Source of the DNA: Aeromonas sp. FDAARGOS 1405
GTDB lineage: Bacteria > Pseudomonadota > Gammaproteobacteria > Enterobacterales > Aeromonadaceae
Reading direction: 5' to 3'
NCBI RefSeq assembly: GCF_019048265.1
Contig: NZ_CP077311.1
Span: 3,915,001-3,979,000, forward strand
DNA: 64,000 nt
Shown: one piece after another, positions 1-8,736 of the stretch
Numbering within the stretch: the stretch's first letter is position 1
How the letters are laid out: each line of letters starts with the position of its first letter
The notes under the pieces: model-generated
Told to the model about the DNA's origin: nothing
Seen by the model: only the letters and a program-made list of their open reading frames with translations
The model's database searches: none
Position numbers and translations under genes: made by a program

Positions 1-481
1 ACTGCTCGTAGCTCATCTCAAGGAGCGGCAAGTCGAGCAGCCACTCTCCGGGGTAGTCCACCAGATCCACGTAGAGGGTGGAGATCTCCCCCAGATGTTT
101 GCGCAGGGGATGACGGGTGCGGTAGCGAATTTCGAGGCGCACTTCGGCCACCCCGCGGGTCGGCTCGGGCCAGGCAGGTGGATCGCCAAACAGGGAGTCG
201 AGGCCACGTTCGTAGGCAAAGGTGGGGATGTGGGCATTGAGCTGCGGCACCCGGCGGGCGCCGAGGATGCGCCCTTGACGCAGGGCATCCCACAACGGCA
301 AACGGCCGTCGATGGCCGCGTGTTCCAGCTGGTTGACCAGCGCCGTGATAAAGGCGGTTTTGCCGCTGCGAGAGAGGCCGGTCACCGCCAGCCGAATATG
401 GCGATCCCGCACCCGGTTCACCACGTCGTTCGCCTTGTGTTGCAGGCGAGTCAACTTCTGTTCCAGTTTATTGAGTATCAA
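1..481 (-). CDS. ycjX: YcjX-like P-loop protein (DUF463), 5' part only
   Basis: The first 160 codons of a DUF463 protein are visible; the rest lies beyond the window start. The N-terminal part carries a P-loop, GLSRSGKT, around residues 33-40, followed by PPAWPEPTRG and a DYPGEWLLDLPLLEM segment, all typical of YcjX. The start is taken as TTG at 481 because the in-frame sequence upstream has no ATG or GTG and the resulting N-terminus aligns with E. coli YcjX. A GGGAGA lies about 12 bases upstream. It follows pspC in the same direction with a gap of about 100 bases, as in psp regulons where ycjX is a stress-induced partner of unknown biochemical role. Confidence 0.85.
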   Translation of the reverse strand, partial: MILNKLEQKLTRLQHKANDVVNRVRDRHIRLAVTGLSRSGKTAFITALVNQLEHAAIDGRLPLWDALRQGRILGARRVPQLNAHIPTFAYERGLDSLFGDPPAWPEPTRGVAEVRLEIRYRTRHPLRKHLGEISTLYVDLVDYPGEWLLDLPLLEMSYEQ

Positions 482-582
482 GGCTTGACCCGTTCTCCCT
501 TGGTGGTTGCATCTGGATAGCTGGTGTCGATGGTGGCGCATCACGGGAGGCGCCGCCATCGACATGGGGGCTTCAGCAAGCA

Positions 583-987
583 CTACAGCTTGCGAAATTC
601 CCGCTGCAGGGTGAACTCCCTGGAGGTCACCAGCTTCTCGATCCGCTGAACTCTGGGCTCCAGCGCGTCAAGTTCCTGCGCGATGCGACCCAGCGCCTGA
701 TGAGGGGTGATCCCCGCCTGCCAGCTGCGCGCTTTCATCCGCACCTCGGCAAAGTCGGCATCCTCTTGCGAATAGAGGGTGACCGGCTTTTTGTCGAGCA
801 GGAACCAGGCGGCGATATAGGCGGTGAAGGTGATGAAACCGGCGAAGATAAGGCCACTGATGGCGAGCAGCCGCACGATCCAGGTCTCCACCCCGAAATA
901 CTCAGCCAAACCGGCACAGATCCCGGCTATCTTGCCACGCTGGGGATCGCGATAGAGGTTACGCCCTTCACGACTGACACTGCTCAT
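583..987 (-). CDS. pspC: Phage shock protein C
   Basis: PspC is an inner-membrane protein that senses envelope stress with PspB and relieves the PspA-PspF inhibition. The 134-residue product has the PspC domain at residues 10-70: a conserved GKIAGICAGLAEYFG segment and a hydrophobic stretch near residues 40-65. A C-terminal helical tail ends in FTLQREFRKL, close to the E. coli ending. An in-frame ATG lies 15 bases further upstream (1002), but the start at 987 overlaps the pspB stop as ATGA, which fits translational coupling and the family's N-terminus. Confidence 0.92.
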   Translation of the reverse strand: MSSVSREGRNLYRDPQRGKIAGICAGLAEYFGVETWIVRLLAISGLIFAGFITFTAYIAAWFLLDKKPVTLYSQEDADFAEVRMKARSWQAGITPHQALGRIAQELDALEPRVQRIEKLVTSREFTLQREFRKL

Positions 988-1220
988 ACCTTGTTCCTCC
1001 AACCGGGTACTTCCGCATCCAGAATCGACTCCAGCGCGCCCACTCGCTCCTGCATCTTCTCGGTGCGAGCCAGCAGCCCTTGCAGCTGTTCCCGCTCGCT
1101 ATCGGCAAGACCGGCGCCGATGCGCCCCTTGGCACGATAGTGCAGCACCAGCCAGATGGGGGCTACCACCACCATGAAGACCACCATGGGAACCATCAAT
1201 ACGCCCAGCAGATCTTCCAT
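984..1220 (-). CDS. pspB: Phage shock protein B
   Basis: A small membrane protein of 78 residues, the usual PspB length. It has one N-terminal transmembrane helix (about residues 5-26, rich in V, M, F), a basic HYRAKGRIGAG segment on the cytoplasmic side and a coiled-coil C-terminus. It partners PspC in stress sensing. It lies 3 bases after the pspA stop and overlaps pspC by 4 bases, so pspABC form one operon. Confidence 0.92.
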   Translation of the reverse strand: MEDLLGVLMVPMVVFMVVVAPIWLVLHYRAKGRIGAGLADSEREQLQGLLARTEKMQERVGALESILDAEVPGWRNKV

Positions 1221-1223
1221 CTG

Positions 1224-1910
1224 TTACTCCCCCTGTTTGCCTTCGCTTTTGCTGTCGCCCTGACCCAGCTTCTGGCGCATGGCTTCCAACTCGCGGCTTA
1301 TCTGATCGTCCACTTCCAGCTCGGCAAACTGCTGCGCCAGCGCCTTGTCGGACTGTCCCAGATCGGCGCGCGCTTCCATTTCGTCGATGCGACGCTCCAT
1401 CCGCTCAAACTTGCTCACCACCGCCTGGCTCTCGCCACGAGCTACCTGGCTCTGCACGTTGAGACGGCTGCTGGCCGCTTCGGTGCGAATGGCCATCGCC
1501 TTTTGACGGGCGCGGGCATCTTCCAGCTTGGCTTCGAGCTGACGGATCTCTTCACCCAGCTTCTCGATACCGCTGTCGACCGCTTGCTGCTCGCGGTAGA
1601 GGGTCTCTGACAACTCGGTCTGTTTCTTCTTCTCGATAAGGGCGGCGCGGGCCAGATCTTCACGTCCCTTGGTCAGGGCCAGCTCGGCCTTGGCTTGCCA
1701 CTCGTCGACCCGCTCCTGATGACGGGCGACCTGACGACCAATCTCTTTCTGGCTGGCGAGGAAGCGGGCCAGATTGGAACGCTCCTTGACCAGCTCGTCC
1801 TCCATCTCCTGGATGATCAGGCGCACCATCTTCTGGGGATCTTCTGCCTTGTCGAGCAGGGCCGTCAGGTTGGAATTGATGATGTCGGCCAGACGGGAAA
1901 AAATACTCAT
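1224..1910 (-). CDS. pspA: Phage shock protein A
   Basis: PspA is a peripheral membrane protein of the PspA/IM30 (ESCRT-III-like) family. It inhibits PspF in resting cells and stabilises the membrane under stress. The 228-residue sequence is almost wholly alpha-helical and charged, with an N-terminal amphipathic segment MSIFSRLADIINSNL. The reading frame stays open for another 21 codons upstream, but ATG at 1910 is preceded by AGGAG at good spacing and gives the family's N-terminus. It is first in pspABC, behind a sigma-54 promoter. Confidence 0.95.
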   Translation of the reverse strand: MSIFSRLADIINSNLTALLDKAEDPQKMVRLIIQEMEDELVKERSNLARFLASQKEIGRQVARHQERVDEWQAKAELALTKGREDLARAALIEKKKQTELSETLYREQQAVDSGIEKLGEEIRQLEAKLEDARARQKAMAIRTEAASSRLNVQSQVARGESQAVVSKFERMERRIDEMEARADLGQSDKALAQQFAELEVDDQISRELEAMRQKLGQGDSKSEGKQGE

Positions 1911-1955
1911 GATTGCACTCCTGTTATTGGCATGGCGTTGTTTCTCCATTGACAA

Positions 1956-1973
1956 TGGCAACTTGTGTGCCAA
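1956..1973 (-). promoter_or_regulatory. Sigma-54 promoter of pspABC
   Basis: On the minus strand TTGGCACACAAGTTGC carries the -24 GG and -12 GC dinucleotides at the required spacing and matches the sigma-54 consensus almost exactly. It lies about 46 bases before the pspA start codon. PspF, encoded divergently, is the expected activator. Confidence 0.88.
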
Positions 1974-2040
1974 TCTGGAACAAAATTTAACTTGTTGATT
2001 TATATGGGGCTGCTTTGCCCCGTTTCAATAGATGTCATGC

Positions 2041-2064
2041 AGGTGGTGATAAAAATCACCACCT
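2041..2064. promoter_or_regulatory. Perfect palindrome, candidate PspF upstream activating site
   Basis: Arms AGGTGGTGAT and ATCACCACCT flank an AAAA centre, a perfect 10+4+10 inverted repeat. It sits about 110 bases upstream of the predicted pspA transcription start and about 45 bases upstream of pspF. That is where PspF enhancer sites lie in E. coli, and where binding would also autoregulate pspF. A second, weaker inverted repeat (GGGGC/GCCCC) is at 2006-2021. The role is inferred from position only. Confidence 0.5.
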
Positions 2065-2106
2065 TTTGGTAAGATTGACCAGCTTTAACAACTGACAGGG
2101 ATCACT

Positions 2107-3135
2107 ATGACCACGGCCACGGAAAGCCTGCTGGGGGAATCCAACGCATTCCTCGAAATCATCGAGCAGGCCTCACGGCTCGCCCCGCTGCGCAAACCCG
2201 TGCTGATCATCGGTGAGCGGGGGACGGGCAAGGAGCTGATCGCCCACCGCCTACATTATCTCTCGGCGCGCTGGGATCAAAGCTTTGTCACCATCAACTG
2301 CGCCACCCTGAGCGAGAGCCTGCTGGAGACCGAGCTGTTCGGTCACGAGGCGGGGTCGTTTACCGGCGCGGCCAAGCGCCATCAGGGCCGCTTCGAGCGG
2401 GCCGATGGCGGCACCCTGTTCCTCGACGAGCTGGCCACCACCAGCGCCCGGGTGCAGGAGAAGCTGCTGCGGGTCATCGAGTATGGCGAGTTTGAGCGGG
2501 TGGGTGGGGCCAAGCCCCTCAAGGTGGATGTGCGACTGGTCTGCGCCACCAACGAGGATCTCCCTGCGCTGGCCGACAAGGGGCAGTTTCGCCACGATCT
2601 GCTCGACCGGCTCGCGTTTGATGTGATCACCCTCCCCCCCTTGCGGGAGCGGCGGGAAGATATCCTGATGCTGGCGGAGCACTTCGCCCACAGCATGACC
2701 CGGGAACTGGGCTATCCGCTGTTTGCCGGTTTCTCGCGCAAGGCAACCCAGCTACTGCTGGATTACCACTGGCCGGGCAACGTGCGGGAGCTGAAGAACG
2801 TGGTGGAGCGAAGTATCTATCGTCAGGGCAATCCCCAGTTGCCGCTCTCGACCCTGGTGCTCAACCCGTTTGATTCCCCCTGGCGACCACAGGTCACGCA
2901 ACCAGCTCAAGAGGCCCGAAGCGAGGTACAATCTGCATCCCCCCTCGCCTTGCCGCTCGATCTCAAGCAGGCGGTGGCGGAGTACGAGATTAATTTACTC
3001 AAGCAAGCGATGCAGCAATCCCAGTATAATCAGCGCAAAGCCGCTCAACTGCTGGCCTTAAGCTATCACCAGTTCCGTGGCATGCTACGCAAATATCAGC
3101 TGCTGGATGGCGATAACGATGCAGAACAAGAGTGA
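2107..3135 (+). CDS. pspF: psp operon sigma-54 activator
   Basis: An AAA+ enhancer-binding protein of 342 residues without an N-terminal receiver or sensor domain, as in E. coli PspF, whose activity is restrained by PspA. Walker A is GERGTGKE at 36-43, Walker B is GGTLFLDE near 105, and a C-terminal Fis-type helix-turn-helix (NQRKAAQLLALSYHQFRGML) ends the protein. The sigma-54-contacting loop reads GSFTGA rather than the usual GAFTGA. The ATG is preceded by CAGGGATC. It is divergent from pspABC and is followed 102 bases later by sapA. Confidence 0.93.
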   Translation: MTTATESLLGESNAFLEIIEQASRLAPLRKPVLIIGERGTGKELIAHRLHYLSARWDQSFVTINCATLSESLLETELFGHEAGSFTGAAKRHQGRFERADGGTLFLDELATTSARVQEKLLRVIEYGEFERVGGAKPLKVDVRLVCATNEDLPALADKGQFRHDLLDRLAFDVITLPPLRERREDILMLAEHFAHSMTRELGYPLFAGFSRKATQLLLDYHWPGNVRELKNVVERSIYRQGNPQLPLSTLVLNPFDSPWRPQVTQPAQEARSEVQSASPLALPLDLKQAVAEYEINLLKQAMQQSQYNQRKAAQLLALSYHQFRGMLRKYQLLDGDNDAEQE

Positions 3136-3237
3136 AGGAGCGCGGTTGATGCCGACTCCAGCAACACGCCAGCCTTCGCGCTGGCACATTTGTATCAAAA
3201 CGTGCGTACAAAACCCCTATAAGAACATGGTTCAACA

Positions 3238-4839
3238 ATGAGAATGCTCACACCCTTGCTGCTGGGTCTGCTGGTGCTGGTCACCGGCTGCCAGAAGCAA
3301 CCCGAGGCCTCCAAAACCGGGCTTATCTATTGCGCTGAGGGCTCCCCCCTCTCCTTCAATCCCCATGTTTCCAACTCAGGGGTGACGCTGGATGCCAGTG
3401 CCCGTCCGCTCTACGACCGCTTGCTGGAGGTGAACCCCAACACCCTGGCGCTGGAGCCGGCGCTTGCCACCAACTGGCAGATCAGTGAGGATGGCCTCAC
3501 CTACACCCTGACCCTGCGCGAAGGGGTAAGCTTTCACCATACCGCCTGGTTCACACCTAGCCGTCCCTTCAATGCCGACGATGTGGTTTTCACCTATGCC
3601 CGCCAGCTTGACGAGCAGCACCCCTATCATCTGGTTTCCGGCGGCGACTACCCCTACTTCTTCAGTCTGGGGCAGGATCAGCTGATCAAGAAGGTCTACA
3701 AAAAAGGGCCACACACCGTCGTCTTTGAGTTGAATCAGCCCAACGCCTCTTTCCTTGCTACCCTGGCGAGCGACTATGCAGTGATCCTCTCGGCCGAATA
3801 TGCCGACCAGTTGCTCAACGCAGGCACACCGACCCTGCTGGATAGCCGCCCCATCGGTACCGGCCCGTTCAGCTTCAAGGAGTATCGTCACAACGAGTTC
3901 ATTCGCTATCAGCGCCATCCCGCTTACTGGAACGGGCCAGCAAAAATTGAACAACTGGTTTACGACATCACCCCCAAATCCGCCAAACGGCTGGCCAAGC
4001 TGCTGACCGGCGAGTGTGACGTAATGAGCACGCCGGCTGCCAGCCAGCTCTCGGTGATCAAAGAGCACCCCGACTTGAGCCTCTCGGTCCAGTCAGGAAT
4101 GAATGTCGCGTTTTTAGCCCTCAATACCCGTAAACCACCGTTCAACAACGTCAAGGTTCGCCAGGCCATTGCCAGCGCCATCAATGTCGACAACCTGCTA
4201 CAGGCGGTCTATTTCGATACCGGCCTGCCAGCCAACAGTCTGCTGCCCCCCCTCTCCTGGGGCTACAACCCCAGCCTGCCCGAGCGCAAGCCCGACCTGA
4301 AACGGGCGCGCCAACTGCTCAAGGAGGCCGGGCTCGAACAGGGACTGGAAATGCAGGTACTGGTGCAACCGGACGCCCGCCCCTACAACCCGGATGCGGT
4401 CAAGACAGCCCAACTGATCCGCAGTGACCTGGCCAAGGTGGGGATCAAACTCAAGATTGTGCAGCAAGAGTGGCCCGTCATTGAGAGACGCCTGCTCAAT
4501 GGGCAATACGACAGTCTGCTCTCCGGCTGGATCGCCGACAATGCCGACCCGGACAACTTCTTTCGCCAGTTGCTGAGCTGCTCTGCGGTGGAGCGGGGCA
4601 ACAACTACAGCCGCTGGTGCAGTCCGGCCTTCGACCAGCTGCTGGATGATGCGGTCACCACACCCCAGCTCTCGTTCCGGCTGCGCAACTACTATTACGC
4701 GCAAACCCTGCTCAATGAACAGTTGCCGCTCATTCCGCTGGCCCATGCCCTGCGTACCCAGGTCACTCGCAGCGATATCGAGGGGCTGACACTGATGCCC
4801 TTTGGCGGCACCTCCTTCAATCAGGCCTACAGGGAGTAA
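3238..4839 (+). CDS. sapA: Peptide transport periplasmic binding protein SapA
   Basis: Substrate-binding protein (SBP_bac_5 family) of the Sap ABC system, linked in other enterics to resistance to antimicrobial peptides. The 533-residue product begins with a hydrophobic signal ending LVTGC, a plausible lipobox with Cys18, so it may be a lipoprotein. The body shows the family features YDRLLEVNP, GTGPFSFKEY and a C-terminal WIADNADPDNFF segment. A second in-frame ATG is two codons downstream; neither start has a strong ribosome binding site. sapB follows after 2 bases. Confidence 0.9.
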   Translation: MRMLTPLLLGLLVLVTGCQKQPEASKTGLIYCAEGSPLSFNPHVSNSGVTLDASARPLYDRLLEVNPNTLALEPALATNWQISEDGLTYTLTLREGVSFHHTAWFTPSRPFNADDVVFTYARQLDEQHPYHLVSGGDYPYFFSLGQDQLIKKVYKKGPHTVVFELNQPNASFLATLASDYAVILSAEYADQLLNAGTPTLLDSRPIGTGPFSFKEYRHNEFIRYQRHPAYWNGPAKIEQLVYDITPKSAKRLAKLLTGECDVMSTPAASQLSVIKEHPDLSLSVQSGMNVAFLALNTRKPPFNNVKVRQAIASAINVDNLLQAVYFDTGLPANSLLPPLSWGYNPSLPERKPDLKRARQLLKEAGLEQGLEMQVLVQPDARPYNPDAVKTAQLIRSDLAKVGIKLKIVQQEWPVIERRLLNGQYDSLLSGWIADNADPDNFFRQLLSCSAVERGNNYSRWCSPAFDQLLDDAVTTPQLSFRLRNYYYAQTLLNEQLPLIPLAHALRTQVTRSDIEGLTLMPFGGTSFNQAYRE

Positions 4840-4841
4840 GC

Positions 4842-5801
4842 ATGCTTCTATACATCTTGCGCCGCATCAACCTGCTGCTCATCACCCTGCTGGCGCTGAC
4901 GCTGGTCGCCTATCTGCTGGAGTATCGGTTGCTCGGTCACGAACTGAGTTTCTGGCGCGGTTATCCCGACTTTCTGCGCCGTATTTTTGCTGGCGACCTG
5001 GGGATCTCCAGCGTCTCCGGGCTGCCGGTGCTGGGCGAGATCCGCCACTATTTTCCCGCCACCCTGATCCTCTGCCTGGCGGCATTTGCCATCTCGCTGC
5101 TGGTGGGTATTCCCCTCGGCACTCTGGCGGCCCTGTCACAAGGCAAGACGCTGGATCTCTCCATCATGACCGCAGGTCTTATCGGCTATGCGGTACCGGT
5201 ATTCTGGTTGGCACTGCTGGTGGTAATGCTCTTTTCGCTGGATCTTGGGTGGCTACCGTCATCAGGACAGATCAGCCTGCTCTACGATGTACCACACATT
5301 ACCGGTATTGCCCTGATCGATGTATTGTTGAGCCACGAGCCCTGGCGACAAGCAGCACTACATGATGCCCTGCGCCACCTCATTCTCCCGTCACTGGTGC
5401 TGGCGGTGGTGCCCACCACCGAGGTGATCCGTCATGTGCGCAGCTCCCTCATCGACGTGATGAAGCAGAACTACATCAAGGCGGCGGCGAGCCGGGGCCT
5501 GTCCAAGGCGCAGATCGTCTGGCGCCATGGTCTGAAGAACGCCCTGCCGCCGGTACTCCCGCTGCTGGGCTTGCAACTGGGCAGCGTGCTCACCTCCGCC
5601 ATGATCACCGAGGTGGTGTTCGAGTGGCACGGGATCGGCCGCTGGCTCATCAGCAGCATCGCCCTGCAGGATTACGCCGCCATTCGTGGTGCGACTCTGG
5701 TGGTGGCCAGTTTCGTTATTCTGATCAGCGTCAGCACAGAGTTGCTGACCACCCTTATCTATCCGGCACGGCGCAAAGAGCTCTATGCCAAACAGGATTG
5801 A
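4842..5801 (+). CDS. sapB: Sap ABC transporter permease SapB
   Basis: Inner-membrane permease of 319 residues with about six hydrophobic helices. The cytoplasmic EAA-type coupling loop is at about residues 205-225 (AAASRGLSKAQIVWRHGLKN) and contacts the ATPases. It belongs to the dipeptide/oligopeptide (DppB-like) permease family and pairs with SapC. It begins 2 bases after the sapA stop, so it is almost certainly cotranscribed. Confidence 0.92.
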   Translation: MLLYILRRINLLLITLLALTLVAYLLEYRLLGHELSFWRGYPDFLRRIFAGDLGISSVSGLPVLGEIRHYFPATLILCLAAFAISLLVGIPLGTLAALSQGKTLDLSIMTAGLIGYAVPVFWLALLVVMLFSLDLGWLPSSGQISLLYDVPHITGIALIDVLLSHEPWRQAALHDALRHLILPSLVLAVVPTTEVIRHVRSSLIDVMKQNYIKAAASRGLSKAQIVWRHGLKNALPPVLPLLGLQLGSVLTSAMITEVVFEWHGIGRWLISSIALQDYAAIRGATLVVASFVILISVSTELLTTLIYPARRKELYAKQD

Positions 5802-5836
5802 ACGCGCTCATGGCGTGACCAGGAGCCAGGTACCCT

Positions 5837-6730
5837 ATGCAAGATAAATCGAACATTTACCCCGAACTCAAGATCCTTTCGCCCCTTGAGCAGACGTGGG
5901 CATCCTATCGCCGTAACCCGCTGGCGATGGCGGGTCTCTGGTGTTTTTTACTGTTGCTGCTTGTCACTCTGGTGGGGCCACTGGTCGTTCCCTACGGCAT
6001 TGATGAACAACACACCGACAAGCTGCTGCTGGCCCCCTCCTGGGCGGCAACCGGCAATATCGACTACTTCCTGGGCACCGATGATTTGGGGCGCGACATG
6101 CTCTCCCGGCTGGTGGTAGGAGCACGTCTCACCTTCGGCTGTGCCCTGGTCGTGGTGGCGATCGCCATGGTGGTCGGCTCTGCCATTGGTATCCTCGGTG
6201 GCATGAGCAAGGGGCTCAAATCGAGTGTGCTGCACCATCTGCTCGATACTCTGCTCTCCATCCCTTCCCTGTTAATGGCCATCATCATGGTTGCCATTCT
6301 GGGCCCGGGCCTTGGCAACACCCTGATCGCCATTACCCTGGCATTGATCCCCCCCTTTATACGGGCCACTTACAACGCGGTGCATGCCGAGATGCAGAAG
6401 GAGTACATCATTGCCAGTCGGCTCGATGGCTCACCCCCCTTCAGGATCATGCGTCTGGCTATTTTGCCCAATATCGTCGAAACCCTGGTGGCCCAGACTA
6501 CTCGCACCTTGTCGGCAGCCATCCTCGATATCTCGGCAGTCGGTTTTCTCGGCCTCGGCGCCCAGTCTCCCCAACCGGAGTGGGGCACCATGCTGGCTGA
6601 TTCGAGCGATCTCATCTATCTCGCCCCCTGGACCGTCACTTTGCCGGGCATGGCTATCCTGTTCAGCGTGCTGGTCACCAACCTGGTTGGCGAAGGCATC
6701 CGCGAAGCGCTCAAAGAGGGGAATGACTGA
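5837..6730 (+). CDS. sapC: Sap ABC transporter permease SapC
   Basis: Second permease, 297 residues, DppC-like, with an N-terminal OppC-type segment and the coupling loop IASRLDGSPPFRIMRLAILPN near residue 195. Six hydrophobic segments are visible. Its 3' end is duplicated 128 bases downstream with synonymous changes (separate entries). The stop TGA overlaps the ATG of a 42-codon ORF that separates it from sapD, whereas sapC would normally abut sapD. Confidence 0.92.
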   Translation: MQDKSNIYPELKILSPLEQTWASYRRNPLAMAGLWCFLLLLLVTLVGPLVVPYGIDEQHTDKLLLAPSWAATGNIDYFLGTDDLGRDMLSRLVVGARLTFGCALVVVAIAMVVGSAIGILGGMSKGLKSSVLHHLLDTLLSIPSLLMAIIMVAILGPGLGNTLIAITLALIPPFIRATYNAVHAEMQKEYIIASRLDGSPPFRIMRLAILPNIVETLVAQTTRTLSAAILDISAVGFLGLGAQSPQPEWGTMLADSSDLIYLAPWTVTLPGMAILFSVLVTNLVGEGIREALKEGND

Positions 6731-6733
6731 TGC
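6683..6733 (+). repeat. sapC 3'-end repeat, copy 1
   Basis: The last 48 bases of sapC plus TGC. They recur at 6811-6861 with only four mismatches in 51 bases. All four are at third codon positions, and all are synonymous in the [15 protein letters not shown] reading. Confidence 0.9.
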
Positions 6734-6858
6734 AATGCTCTGTGCCCAAGATAGACATGCTCACCCTTGTCCCCCACTCATTCCTGTACGGCGTGCAGGT
6801 CAACCCATCGCTGGTTGGTGAAGGCATTCGTGAAGCACTCAAAGAGGGGAATGACTGA
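6730..6858 (+). CDS. Small ORF ending in a second sapC C-terminus
   Basis: A 42-residue open frame whose ATG overlaps the sapC stop (TGATG) and whose own TGA overlaps the sapD ATG in the same way. Its last 16 residues ([15 protein letters not shown] preceded by S) repeat the SapC C-terminus exactly. The first 26 residues ([20 protein letters not shown]...) match nothing I recognise. It may be translated by coupling, or it may be scar sequence left when a foreign sapC tail recombined here. No function is claimed. Confidence 0.4.
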   Translation: MQCSVPKIDMLTLVPHSFLYGVQVNPSLVGEGIREALKEGND

Positions 6859-6861
6859 TGC
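6811..6861 (+). repeat. sapC 3'-end repeat, copy 2
   Basis: Second copy of the sapC tail, with codons changed only in third positions relative to copy 1 (GGC/GGT, ATC/ATT, CGC/CGT, GCG/GCA). It runs directly into the sapD start. Confidence 0.9.
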
Positions 6862-7856
6862 CTCTGCTCGACATACGCAACCTCACCATCGAGATCGACA
6901 CCCCGCAGGGCAAGGTCAAGGCGGTGGACAAGGTGAGCCTGACCCTGACCGAGGGGGAGATCCGCGGTCTGGTGGGTGAATCCGGCTCCGGCAAGAGTCT
7001 GATCGCCAAGGTGATCGTCGGCATCGAGAAGGACAACTGGACGGTACGTGCCGACCGGATGCGCTTCAACGACATGGATCTGCTGACCATGGCCCCCAAG
7101 GAGCGCCGTCGCATCATGGGTCGCGAGATCGCCATGATCTTCCAGGACCCCATCAGCTGTCTCGACCCCTCCGAGGAGATCGGCACCCAGCTGGAAGAGG
7201 CGATCCCGACCGATTCGTTCGAGGGACAATTCTGGCAGCGCTTCCAGTGGCGCAAGAAGAAGGCCATCGCCCTGCTGCACCGGGTAGGCGTCAAGGATCA
7301 CCGCAAGGTGATGCGCGCCTATCCCCATGAGCTGTCGGATGGCATGTGCCAGAAAGTGATGATCGCCATGGCCATTGCCAACCAGCCGCGTCTGCTGGTA
7401 GCCGACGAGCCCACCAGCGCCATGGAGTCCACCACCCACTCCCAGATCCTGCGACTGCTGGACAAGATGAACAAGCTGGGCAATACCACCATCCTGATCA
7501 TCAGTAACGATATCGCCGCCATCGCCAACCTGACCGATACCATCAACGTGATGTATTGCGGCCAGATGGTGGAGGTGGGCACCCGGGAGCAGATCCTCGA
7601 AACCCCGCATCACCCCTATACCGATGCCCTGCTCAAATCGATCCCCGACTTTGACAAGCTGGTGCGCCACAAGTCGCGCCTCGAGACCCTGCCCGGCGTC
7701 ATACCGCCGCTGCAACACCTGCCCATCGGTTGCCGTCTGGGGCCGCGCTGCCCCTACGCCCAGAAGCAGTGTGTGCAGACTCCGTTGATGAACAGGATCA
7801 AGGGCCATCAGTTCAGCTGTCACTTCCCGCTGAACATGGAGGAGCCGAAAAAATGA
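6858..7856 (+). CDS. sapD: Sap ABC transporter ATP-binding protein SapD
   Basis: ATPase of 332 residues of the dipeptide-transporter class. Walker A is GESGSGKS near residue 41, Q-loop [10 protein letters not shown], and Walker B VADEPTS. The signature is the degenerate LSDGMCQK, close to LTDGECQK of E. coli SapD. The H-loop reads IISND, with Asn where His is usual. The C-terminal oligopeptide-transporter domain has the cysteine-rich [15 protein letters not shown] segment. It starts one base inside the preceding stop. E. coli SapD also supports Trk potassium uptake; whether that holds here is unknown. Confidence 0.92.
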   Translation: MPLLDIRNLTIEIDTPQGKVKAVDKVSLTLTEGEIRGLVGESGSGKSLIAKVIVGIEKDNWTVRADRMRFNDMDLLTMAPKERRRIMGREIAMIFQDPISCLDPSEEIGTQLEEAIPTDSFEGQFWQRFQWRKKKAIALLHRVGVKDHRKVMRAYPHELSDGMCQKVMIAMAIANQPRLLVADEPTSAMESTTHSQILRLLDKMNKLGNTTILIISNDIAAIANLTDTINVMYCGQMVEVGTREQILETPHHPYTDALLKSIPDFDKLVRHKSRLETLPGVIPPLQHLPIGCRLGPRCPYAQKQCVQTPLMNRIKGHQFSCHFPLNMEEPKK

Positions 7857-7890
7857 TGACCGTTAATGCCCCCATGAAGGAGCCCCGCTT

Positions 7891-8676
7891 GTGATCGAGC
7901 CATCCCTGTTGCAGGTCAGAGGCCTTAGCAAAACCTACCAGAACCGCACCGGTCTGTTCCGTCGTCAGGCGGTGGAGGCGATCAAGCCCCTCTCGTTCGA
8001 TCTCGAAGTGGGTCAGACCCTCGCCATCGTCGGCGAAGCTGGCTCCGGCAAGAGTACCCTCGCCCGCATTCTGGCTGGCATGATCGAACCCACCAGCGGC
8101 GACATCGCCATCGACGGCCAGCTGATGGTGCATGGCGATTACCAGACGCGCTGCAAACTGCTGCGGATGATTTTTCAGGATCCCAACACCTCGCTGAACC
8201 GCAAGATCCGGGTCGGCCAGATCCTGGAGACACCGCTGCGCCTCAACACCGAGATGACTGAAGAGGAGCGCCGCGAGAAGGTGGTGCAGACCCTGCGTAT
8301 GGTGGGGATGCTGCCGGATCACGCCCTCTTCTACCCGCAGATGCTCTCTGCCGGTCAGCAGCAGCGTGTGGCGCTGGCGCGGGCATTGATCCTCAACCCC
8401 AAAATCGTGGTGGCCGATGAAGCGCTCTCCACCCTGGATATCTCGGTACGCTCCCAGATCATCAACCTGCTGCTGGAGATGCAGGAGACCATGGGGCTGA
8501 GCTATGTGCTGGTAGCCAACGATCTGGGCATCGTCAGCCATATCAGCGACGAGGTGCTGGTGATGCACGAAGGTCGGGTGGTGGAGCGCGGCAAGACCCT
8601 CAAGGTGTTTGCCGATCCCCAGCACGAGGTGACCCGCCGTCTCATCCAGAACTACAACAACGAATACCGCAAGTAG
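7891..8676 (+). CDS. sapF: Sap ABC transporter ATP-binding protein SapF
   Basis: Second ATPase, 261 residues, last gene of sapABCDF. Walker A is GEAGSGKST near residue 50, Q-loop FQDPNTSLN, signature LSAGQQQR, Walker B VVADEALS and D-loop TLD. The H-loop again has Asn (VANDL) in place of His. The start is GTG at 7891, preceded by AAGGAGCCCCGCTT. A nearby upstream ATG runs into a stop within seven codons. A strong hairpin follows the stop. Confidence 0.92.
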   Translation: MIEPSLLQVRGLSKTYQNRTGLFRRQAVEAIKPLSFDLEVGQTLAIVGEAGSGKSTLARILAGMIEPTSGDIAIDGQLMVHGDYQTRCKLLRMIFQDPNTSLNRKIRVGQILETPLRLNTEMTEEERREKVVQTLRMVGMLPDHALFYPQMLSAGQQQRVALARALILNPKIVVADEALSTLDISVRSQIINLLLEMQETMGLSYVLVANDLGIVSHISDEVLVMHEGRVVERGKTLKVFADPQHEVTRRLIQNYNNEYRK

Positions 8677-8736
8677 AGAGGCGCTGGCCGCCTCCCTTGC
8701 CGCTGTGTTTCGCCGAGCTCACTCGGCGGGATCAAA

